Part shown: positions 55,951 through 64,000 of the stretch, piece by piece
Layout of the letters: each line of letters opens with the position of its first letter
Numbering within the stretch: the first letter of the stretch is position 1
Assembly: GCF_037176765.1 (NCBI RefSeq)
Contig: NC_090034.1
Location: forward strand, 98,293,500-98,357,499
Reading direction: 5' to 3'
Origin: Anolis sagrei
Taxonomy: Eukaryota > Chordata > Lepidosauria > Squamata > Anolidae
DNA length: 64,000 bases
Notes under the pieces: model-generated
Seen by the model: the letters and a program-made list of their open reading frames with translations, nothing else
Told to the model about the DNA's origin: nothing
Databases searched by the model: none
Position numbers and translations under genes: made by a program

Positions 55951-56289
55951 GAGTCATGTTTTTTTCTTGACTAGTAGTTTTCAAAAGTTGGCCTCCACAT
56001 GTTCATGAAGATTCACATTTGCCAAACCGATGTGACATCATTTTTCCCTTTTCAATAAGGTTATGGTGCAGTTGTTTCCAATAGATTATGGAATTTCCAA
56101 TACAAACCACTATACCTCAGTAGCCCTTTCACCAATTTGGAGAGTTTTAACTTCACGAAGATAGGTTACACTGGATATTAGTCCTAATAGCTAAATGTGG
56201 ATGTGAAACATCATACATCTAGAAGCAAGTTGCTGAAGAACAAATGAGCAGCAATGTGCTATTGCACCCATGGCCTACTTATGAACTTC

Positions 56290-57050
56290 CCATGAAACAT
56301 GATCCTTCATAGTTGTTGAGGTTCAGCCTGTGTGTGAACCTGAACCTGATTCTCTGATTGTATTTCCTGTGCCAATGAAGATGTTGATTCTGAGGGCAAT
56401 GTAGAAGATGACGGTTTGTGTAGTGAAACTCCTGCAGCCTTAACTCCTGCAGCCTTGGAAAGTGAAAGTCCAAATTCCCATGAGAATGTTTCAGAGCCAA
56501 GCGGTGAACTTTCACTCCCATTTCCTCCCAGTCTTAGCTCTCCAGAGAATCTGACACCTGGATAGGAGAGGGCAGATTTGGCAGAGCAGGGGAGAATCTC
56601 AAAGTTTACGAAGGTCAGCTAGACTGAGAGAAATGCAAACAAAGCCTGCAGGCGTGTCACGTAATAGATTTCTCGGCCTTAAGTACCTCGCGCCTGGATG
56701 TATCTTCAGACCAGGCATCGTTCCAGATTCAAGCATCATCCTTGGCAGGTCTCCTGATTCCAGTGGCCTTATTCCTAAGAGGCTTCATAGTTGCTTCAAG
56801 TACAGTTAGTGGATTGCTAACAGGTTCCAGGATTTAGCAGTGTTACTGTGGGTTTTTGATCTTGTTCATGGACATTTCTTGTTGCTGATTTTTACTGTGG
56901 CTTGCATATTACCTTGCATATTTCCTCTATTTTTGTTCTCATCTTTCTTCAATAAAAAAAGGATTGTTTTTCCTGAAGTCAAGTGTGGTGAATTGTTGTC
57001 TGAGGGTCCTGTTTCCTGCTCTGGGTTGCAACAATAGCATTGGACTTGCA
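56290..57050 (+). other. Repeat-like sequence of unknown class
   Basis: A plus-strand stretch with a broken coding look ('cagagaatctgacacctgg', 'aggtcagctagactgagag'), then 'cggccttaagtacctcgc', a late AATAAA (about 56951) and 'gtcaagtgtggtgaattg'. The layout could be the 3' end of an old LTR-type retroelement, which would be a fossil. I cannot name the family, and it may be unique sequence. Confidence 0.2.
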
Positions 57051-57284
57051 CCATAATAAGACATGACTTCTCCAAAAGGACAAGTGATAAGAAAGTACAA
57101 ATACACCCAGACTAAGCAGCTCAATTCTTGCATCAGTTGCCCAATTACACACTTCCCTAGTTTCCCGTTACTGCCCATTTGGTCTATAATAAAGAACACA
57201 GGGCTGCATCCCGGATCCATGCCAATCTAATTGAGGTAAAGAACAGGCTTTTCCAAACTTTGTAAATTCATGGCTGCCAGTTAC

Positions 57285-57343
57285 CTGTCTCTCATGTTCC
57301 TGCTGTATCATCTTCTCCTGGGCGGCTTTTTTATCTGCTTTAA
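57285..57343 (-). CDS. CLASRP: CLASRP exon
   Basis: 59 bases with acceptor CCTCTTCAG and donor CAG|GTAACT. Completes Phe and encodes KADKKAAQEKMIQQEHERQ, matching the vertebrate protein. Confidence 0.95.
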
Positions 57344-57448
57344 CTGAAGAGGCAAAAAGGAGAGATGAACCAAGTGGGACTCAACAAAGAGAAAGAAGGA
57401 GGAGACCCTTGCATCCCTCCTTACCCCCACCATCCCACGGATGCTTAC

Positions 57449-57509
57449 ACTGCCTGTTAAGCGCCTTTTGCATGCGCAGCTTCAACTTCTCCTGCGGGGT
57501 CAGTTTTGG
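57449..57509 (-). CDS. CLASRP: CLASRP exon
   Basis: 61 bases with acceptor TGCTTATAG and donor CAGT|GTAAGC. Encodes PKLTPQEKLKLRMQKALNRQ and the first base of Phe. The tight chain of in-phase exons makes the gene call firm. Confidence 0.95.
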
Positions 57510-58320
57510 CTATAAGCAGAGGGAAACAAAAAGGTGTTAAAAGGTCTGCCTCTTGGCTGAAGCTACAATAACATTGGGAGGTGGCCAGGTACATGCGAAG
57601 AAAGGCAAGCCTCGAGAAGGACAAAGCACACAAGTTGACCAAAAAAATGTATGTTGATGCAACCCTGGAAGGGAGGACAATGGGATTTCTGTCAACTAAA
57701 GAACTCGTCCCCATAATAGGAAAAATTGAGAAGATTTCAAGTTCTAGGAGATTCAGTAGCTATACTCTCTTCACAAAGAGGTCACCCAGTACAACTGGGG
57801 AGACCAACGACAACAATCACTGGGGAATTCATTGAGGTTCATGGGCGTTTTTGCCTATAATCATATTTAGAGGGAGCTTTTTCATCAACTTGAAGGGCTG
57901 TTGAAAAAACAAGAACTTCTTAGCAAGGCCACACAGTCTTTGAGCAAACTAGGTTGAACATCTCTGGCTTGAAGGAAAGACAACTAGCAGAAGGATCTAA
58001 ATAAAGCCCAGCTTCCCCAATGCAACCAGCCCAGCCTCCCCAATGAAACCATGTCTAGAATAAAAATAACCTCCAAGCAAGTATTCCTTTTTAAGAGTTC
58101 CCCTTCACTCTTCCAAGCTATGACATCCTCTCCCCTGCCCCCAAAATTACTGTGTTGCAGGCAAGATGGCCAATACAAATCTCCTGACTAGCAGCTCTTG
58201 TTAGAAGGGTTAGCTAGGTGCCATTTTGAAATGATCTGGCACTGGATTAAATATGATAAGAGATTTCCCCCAAGAAAAAGCAACTTGCAGCTTTTCTAAA
58301 ACAACTTAAGGCTGAAACCT
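57510..58320. other. CLASRP intron
   Basis: No exon. The 84-residue plus-strand frame at 57581-57835 is lysine-rich, but I recognise no family. Confidence 0.45.
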
Positions 58321-59660
58321 TTTGAATCTTGTAAGAAATATTAAAAATTAATTAGGTATTTTAATTACAAAAATGTGTGTCAAGCACTGAAAGGGTTAAA
58401 TGGATGCAATGATTCAACCAACGCTGCAGTTCTTAATAAGCAGGTTTGCCTGTAGCTTAGTAGGCCTCTGTGTCAGTTTACCTCAGTGGGAGAAAGGTCT
58501 CAGTCTGTGGGAAGGCCTCACAGTGTGAGGTAGGCTTTAGTCTGTGAGAGAAGCCTCTGTGAGAGATAAGTCTCAGTATGAGAAGGCTCTCATGTGTGAA
58601 GCTCCAGTGTGAAGGCTGAACTTTATTTGTGTCATGGAAACCTTGTTCTTGTAAATAGTGCAACCAGATACCACAAAATATCTAATTTTTGAGCTTTGGA
58701 TAGCATAGGGAAGGGTTAACACCCCCGTGGTGTTTGTTTCGCTTTCTGTGCCCCTGTTTAGAAGACTTTGACAAAGTATTAAATATTAACTAGGTATTTT
58801 TATTACAAAAATGTGAGTCAAGCACTGAAATGGTTAAATGGATGCAATGACTCAGTAAAACCTGCAGTTCTATATAAGCACGTGTGCCTGTAGCTTAGTA
58901 CCTGTCAATCTGAGATAAATCTCAGTGGGAGAAAGGCCTTTGTCTATGAGGTAGGCCTCACAGTGTGAGGTATGCCGTAGTCTACGAGAAGGCGGAGTGT
59001 GAGAAGGCCTGCTGTGAGAAGCTTCAGTGAAAGAAGCCCCAAGTTGAAAGCCTCATGTGTTAACTTCATGTGTAAAGCTCCAGTATAAAGGCTACTGTGT
59101 ATAAAAAGCTTCAGAGGAGGCTCTTTGAGAGCAATGCTGTTTATCTGAATGAGGAAGAAGCCCAGCATGGAAGCAAAGAAGGGAAGTATAAAGGCCTTTG
59201 TGTTATGGAAACCTTGTTCTTGTAAATAGTGCAACCAGATACCAAAAATATCTTTAAAAAAATAGCTTTGGATAGCATAGGGAAAGCCCCAGTGGTGTTT
59301 GTTTCGCTTTCTGTGCCCCTGTTTAGAAGACTTTGACAAAGTATTAAATATTAACTAGGTATTTTGAATTACAAAAATGTGAATCAAGCACTGAAAGGGT
59401 TAAATGGATGCAATGACTCAGTAAAACCTGCAGTTCTATATAAGCAGGTGTGCCTGTAGCTTAGTAGCTGTCAGTCTGAGGTAAACCTCAGTGGGAGAAA
59501 GGCCGTAGTCTATGAGGTAGGTCTCATAGTGTGAGGTAGGCCTTAGTTTATGAGAAGGCCGAGTGTGAGAAGGCCTGCTGTGAGAAGCTTCAGTGAAAGA
59601 AGCCCCAAGCTGAAGGCCTCGTGTGTTAACCTCTAGACTGAAGAACCAGACACCAGCAAA
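58320..59660. repeat. Three large tandem units with TATA-like motif
   Basis: The anchor 'ggttaaatggatgcaatga' occurs at about 58393, 58831 and 59397 (spacing 438 and 566). Each unit has 'caaaaatgtgagtcaagcac', 'gcagttctatataagcacg' (in the first copy 'cttaataagcagg'), 'gtgcctgtagcttagta', and internal 'agtgtgaggtaggcc' subrepeats. The first two end in 'gatagcatagggaagggttaac', shared with the 37.6 kb repeat. The class is unknown: a satellite-like expansion, or copies of an old terminal repeat. Confidence 0.65.
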
Positions 59661-60256
59661 CAAGAGCCTACTTCATTATTCTTACAAAATTAACAGAGTA
59701 TCAGGTATCATCAGGGCTGACTCTCTCCTAAATATCTGAGACAAAGATCTCCACAGTCAACACAACGTGCAAGAAAGATGCACTTAAAACAGGCCTCAGC
59801 AAAAACTGCATTCATCTCAGGAGGTTGGTTACTTCAGCTTCTACACTTCTGTGCTTCACTGAGGAATTCAAGGCATTCTCCGGCCGCCTCATGCAGGGCA
59901 GAATTCCAAAAGTCTTGACGCTATAACCTTAAAAGCCTGGAATATTTCTCCAGCCCTCTGACTCACTATACATTTTCTGGCTTTGCTCAGTGTTGAATGG
60001 TATATCCGCTCCTGACCAAGAGCCCACGTCAAGATAAACAGCTAAAAAGTTGGCCTTTGATTGAACCCACTACTAGAGCTTGGATTATTTTTTTTTAACC
60101 ATACTGGGTGCAGGAGATGGGGGGAAAAAGGAACTTTTCCAAGCTCAACCCACTATCTCTCCTCCCTTCCACACTAAAAATACTGCCAATGGTTACTGAG
60201 CCTCCTTTTACAGAGGAAATAAATATCATGGAGCAAGATACCTCCAAAGTAATTAC
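59661..60256. other. CLASRP intron
   Basis: No exon, RNA gene or clear repeat. Confidence 0.45.
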
Positions 60257-60354
60257 CATATATACTCAAGTATAAGCCAAGTTTTTCAGCCTTTCTTTAG
60301 ACTGTAAAAGCCCCCCTCAGGTTATACTTGAATCAAAGTTATTTAGTATTTTAC

Positions 60355-60387
<33 letters not shown>

Positions 60388-61481
60388 ATTTATTATTTTA
60401 CTCTATTATTACTATTATGCTATTTTACTATTTGTTACATTTATTATTTTACTCTTTATTATTATTTATTATTTTTTTCTATTATTGTTAGTAATTTATT
60501 ATTTTACTCTGTTTATTATTACTACTACATTTATTCTTTTAATTCATTAATTCATTATTATTATAATAATAATTATTTCATAGAATGATAGAGTTGGAAG
60601 AGACCTCATGAGCCATCCAGTCCAACCCCCTGCCAAGAAGCAGGAATATTGAATTCAAAGCACCCCTGACAGATGGCCATCCAGCATCTGTTTAAAAGCT
60701 TCCTAAGAAGAACCCTCCGCCACACTCAGGGGCAGAGAGTTCCACTGCTGAACGGCTCTCACAGTCAGGAAGTTCTTCCTAATATTCAGATGGAATCTCC
60801 TTTCTTGTAGTTTGAAGCCAGGGCAGCAGAAAACAAGCTTGTTCCCTCCTCCCTATGACTTCCTTTCACATATTTATACATGGCTATCATATCTCCTCTC
60901 AGCCTTCTCTTCTGCAGGCTAAACATGCCCAGCCCCTTAAGCCGCTCCTCATAGGGCTTGTTCTCCAGACCCTTCATCATTTTAGTCACCCTCCTCTGGA
61001 CACATTCCAGCTTGTCAATTCTCTTGAATTGTGGTCTCCAGAATTGGACACAATATTCCAGGTGTGTCCTGGAATTTTACTCTACTATTATTACTACATT
61101 TATTATTTTACTCTATTATTACAAGTTATTATTACATTTCCAATATTTTACTTTATTATTATTAATTACTTTTATTATTTTACTCTATTATTATTGGTAG
61201 GATACATAAGCACTTTTACATTGAAGAATAGAATAACAGTTTAATCAAAGTTGGACAGTCTTGTCTTAAATTATAGTTTTATGTAAATATTCAAAAGCAT
61301 TTAACCTACGGATGCCTCAATAAATGTAATTTTATTGGTATCTATTTTTATTTTGAAATTTACCAGTTGCTGCTGCACTTCCCAGCCTCGGCTTATACCC
61401 AAATCAATATATTTTCCCAGTTTGTGTTATAATTAGGTGCCTCGTCTTATATTCGGGTCAGCTTATACTCGAGTATATACG
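60257..61481. mobile_element. TIR MITE (as 27704-28215) split by CR1
   Basis: CATATATACTCAAGTATAAG at the left and 'cttatactcgagtatatac' at the right. The expanded (ATT)n interior is interrupted by a CR1 copy. The phrases 'gttggacagtcttgtc' and 'atgcctcaataaatgtaat' match the first copy. Confidence 0.75.
60578..61065 (-). mobile_element. CR1 LINE 3' end
   Basis: The minus-strand frame 60786-60989 encodes [33 protein letters not shown], the CR1 ORF2 C-terminal motif. The 3' end ('tcatagaatgatagagttgg', 'catccagtccaaccccctg') is the typical CR1 tail. Confidence 0.88.
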
Positions 61482-62364
61482 ATAGTATTATGCCAGCCCT
61501 AATCCAATGGGTCTGAAAGACAATCATTTGGAGAAAATTGGCTTAGAATGGATACTTTTGGGTGCTACATATATTTGTAGAGAAGGGGAGAAGTGGGGAT
61601 TTGTTGCAGTACTTGTTCTGATGTCCTAAAACAGAGTTGTCTATTTTTCCTCCCCGAGTTGCTGAAAAGTTGGATTGCTTTTATTGACAATCTGACAAAA
61701 TCAGCTACTTCTGCATTAGCCCTGGCGAAAGCAAGGCAGTGTTTTGGAAACACCGACGTGCTCAACATTTCCTTGGATTAAGTGATGGCTGCAAAGCATG
61801 AACCTGTGGTTTTGATCGCACTCCCTGTTCCTGTTTACTGTTTGCTTACTATTTTTTTAACCTAACGTGAGCTTGTTATGGCTTAGAGCTTGAACAAATA
61901 CAAAAATTAAAAAAGGGCATTCACCTGCAGACTCCTCAAAAGCCAACAGGCAAGCTCCACTTCTACAAGGTACCAGATACACAACACCCTACAGTTGTAC
62001 CATGGCTTAAAATACATCCTAGACCTCTGGGGGCAGCCTTGCTCACATAAATAGAACTGTTAATAATACTAAGTCACAATAATATTATTTGAGAGTTGTT
62101 TCATTAGCATTCAATCAAGGAATTCAAACTTCTCTCACACAGAGGAGTATACATCCACTTGTTGTTGGAAATCGCAACCTTCTTCAAGCCTCCACTAGTA
62201 GTTTGTTTTGTATCTGATTCTGTTTGCTTACTGTATTGTATATGTATGTTTTGGTATGCAGCTTTCCCTTTACTCTGTTTCTTGAGGTTGTGGGAGGGGC
62301 TGCAGACTGCATCACCAAATCTGGGACTGCTGAGATTTCAGACTCCATTTCAGAACATAGAGAC
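61482..62364. other. CLASRP intron
   Basis: No exon or clear repeat signal. Confidence 0.45.
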
Positions 62365-63253
62365 TGTTAAGAGTTCTGTGTGCCAAGTTTGGTTCAATTC
62401 TATCGTTGGTGGTGTTCAGAATGTTCTTTGATTGTAGGTGAACTGCAACTACAGGGTGAGGCAGCAAAACTTCCTTTTTTTAAATGCGCGCCATTCAGTA
62501 GGTTGAAGACATATCGGAGCGCTAGTGGTCTCGTTCGAGAGGCGGGAGTATAAAGTTTTGTCCTGACACAGTTCAGTCGCCATCATGCGTTGGGACAGTG
62601 AGGAGCATGCTTTTGCTGTTGAGGCCTACTTTTCAAACGGATTTGGAGTGGCCGGCCCGCTCTCCAGATTTGGCCCCTCGTGATGTTTTTCTATGGGGTT
62701 TTTTGAAATCCCGTGTTTCTGTGAATCGTCCAAGGACCCTACAAGATTTGAAGACCAACATCGAGGAAGAAATTGCCAACATAACGCCTGCTATGCTGGC
62801 AAGAGTCGTGACAAATGCCAGAAATCGGTTTACTCAGTGTATGTAGAATGGAGAATGGGGGACGTCACTTACCTAATTTGATCTTCAAAACTACATAAAA
62901 ACTATGTAGGTATGCGCCTACATTATAAAAATAAATAAAAAATCCTGATTCATACAATGGTTTTATTAAGTTTTGAAAAAAGGAATTTATGCTGCCGCAC
63001 CCTGTACAACTCCCAAATGACAAAATCAACCTCCCCCAAGTCCACCAGGATTTGGGCATATCAGGTATTTGTGCCAAATTTGGTCCAGTGAATGAGAATA
63101 TATTCTGTATATCAAATATTTCTATTAAGATTCATAACAACAGGAAAATTACAGTTCTGAAGTAGCAACAAAAATAATTTTATGCTTGGGGGTCATCACA
63201 ACATGAGGAACTATATAAAGGGGCCGCAACATTAGGAAGGTTGAGAAACACTG
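62365..63253 (-). mobile_element. hAT-family element split by a mariner MITE
   Basis: 'gtgtgccaagtttggttcaat', 'ggtgttcagaatgttctttg' lie left of the insertion and 'caactcccaaatgacaaaatc', 'tttggtccagtgaatgag', 'gaaggttgagaaacactg' right of it, ending with the complement of CAGTGTTTCTCAACCTTC. Same family as 47920-48540. The other end is truncated. Strand is arbitrary. Confidence 0.7.
62452..63004 (+). mobile_element. Tc1/mariner-superfamily deletion derivative, copy B
   Basis: This 553 bp element has CAGGGTGAGGCAGCAAAACT at the left and TTATGCTGCCGCACCCTG at the right, with TA on both sides (62450-62451 and 63005-63006). It encodes MRWDSEEHAFAVEAYFSNG directly joined to the C-terminal LEWPARSPDLAPRDVFLWGF stretch in another frame. 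The internal deletion lies at the same place as in copy A (4836-5377). It interrupts the hAT repeat between 'ctgcaac' and 'caactccc'. Confidence 0.9.
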
Positions 63254-63760
63254 TCCTAACAGGATCCAAAAACTTTGTTTTTTTTAAGGAGCTTCTTAAA
63301 CTTAAAATGGCTTGGGAGACAAAATAATAATAAGAATAAAGGTGATGGAAATGCTCCCCCAGGGGGAATTTTCAAGCATTTGGTGCAAAATTTTCACTGC
63401 AATAACAAAATTGCTAAAGTCAGTAATCATGCAGAAATACGGTGAGGAATCGTACGCCTATTGTCCATACATGGAGGAAAAAAAAAATCTAACTTTTACC
63501 TTGCTTGGGAAAACCTCCTCCCAACTTGCAAAATACCACTCTTTGACATCCAACCCAGCAACGACCAAATTTACAGGTGGTTTTCAAGTTTAGAAAGGCC
63601 ATCAGCAATCTGACTGTATCTCCATCTACCCTCTGACTAAAGTCTGAAGGAACCAGGTACATCTGCCCAAAAACACACTTTTCCTGCACCGCTATTGCTT
63701 CCCCGAGTCTTTTTCTGTACTGATGGGAATTTAAAAGGTGAGGTTTAAATTCTTACTGAC
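63254..63760. other. CLASRP intron
   Basis: No further exon or repeat recognised. Confidence 0.45.
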
Positions 63761-63800
63761 TTTGGCAGCTCCTGTCTCTTTACCACCAGCAGTTTCAGCC
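63761..63800 (-). CDS. CLASRP: CLASRP exon, most upstream one in window
   Basis: 40 bases with acceptor CCTTTTCCAG above 63800. They encode AETAGGKETGAAK; ending at 63761 with donor AAA|GTCAGT gives phase 0 and the join GKETGAAK-PKLTPQEK as I recall it in mammals. An alternative donor four bases later (GTCA|GTAAGA) looks stronger but breaks the phase with the 57509 exon. The rest of the gene (SWAP-like N-terminal domain and main RS region) lies beyond the right edge. Confidence 0.8.
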
Positions 63801-64000
63801 CTGGAAAAGGAAAAGGGAGGACCTATTAGAGCACAGCACCAACCAATTTTATCAGGGACAGAATCAGATATAAATCCTGTTGGAAACAGCAACCCTCCAA
63901 GCCTTCACTACTTCTTTATTAATGTATATATTTGTTAACCTGTATTGTATGTATATATTGATTTGTCAGTTTAACTGTACTTCTTTGGTGTGGGTGGGAC
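63801..64000 (-). other. CLASRP intron at window edge
   Basis: Pyrimidine-rich just above the acceptor in the minus-strand sense. No other exon before the end of the window. Confidence 0.5.

Noticed and set aside
60328-60588. Tyr-rich 86-residue frame
   Set aside because: Translation of an (ATT)n microsatellite within a MITE.
63751-63757. Stronger-looking CLASRP donor (GTCA|GTAAGA)
   Set aside because: It would leave phase 1 against a phase-0 acceptor at 57509; the donor four bases earlier keeps the frame and gives the expected GKETGAAK-PKLTPQ join.

Overview
The window reads as nuclear DNA of a squamate reptile, probably a lizard. The evidence is the intron-exon structure of the vertebrate genes and a characteristic repeat mix: ACA-type and Sauria-type tRNA SINEs, Bov-B, CR1, L2-like and R4 LINEs, Penelope-like copies, non-autonomous Helitrons ending in CTAG, and hAT and Tc1/mariner MITEs. 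An iguanian such as an anole is plausible, but the species cannot be fixed from sequence alone.

Four protein-coding genes are supported. PPP1R37 lies on the minus strand. Its start-codon exon is at 31289-32020, its next exon at 3217-3314, and the rest lies beyond the left edge; a CpG-rich promoter and 5' exon lie near 34.3-34.6 kb. A BMP2/4-class ligand lies on the minus strand in two coding exons (42120-42447 and 39406-40298). It encodes 406 residues and is best read as BMP16, the 'cryptic' third member of the BMP2/4/16 group, kept in squamates but lost in mammals. GEMIN7 is on the plus strand, with its whole coding region in one exon at 49612-49992. The last seven coding exons of CLASRP are on the minus strand between 63800 and 52904 and give 118 C-terminal residues that end in an RS tail. 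PPP1R37, GEMIN7 and CLASRP are also neighbours in the human 19q13.32 region, so this is a conserved block with BMP16 still in place.

Layout: 1-34 kb is mostly PPP1R37 introns filled with nested repeats, including a 956 bp GC-rich hAT-type insertion at 25.4-26.3 kb. At 33.1-34.1 kb there is about 1 kb of GGAA microsatellite, followed by the PPP1R37 promoter and, at 34.85-35.2 kb, a second promoter and first exon that fire rightwards. 35.3-38.2 kb is a nest of MITEs, L2-like LINE pieces and a Penelope-like inverted repeat. 38.7-42.5 kb is BMP16. 42.6-49.5 kb holds repeats and tandem LINE tails. 49.6-50.05 kb is GEMIN7. 50.4-52.7 kb is another stack of elements, and CLASRP fills the rest with repeat-rich introns.

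The genes do not form a pathway: PP1 regulation, BMP signalling, snRNP assembly and SR-type splicing regulation are simply neighbours. The most notable observations are that the BMP16 mature domain has serine where BMP2/4 have the interchain-disulfide cysteine, that PPP1R37 has a long N-terminal extension, that GEMIN7 and BMP16 may be nested, and that the transposons can be dated relative to one another from precise nested insertions with target-site duplications.
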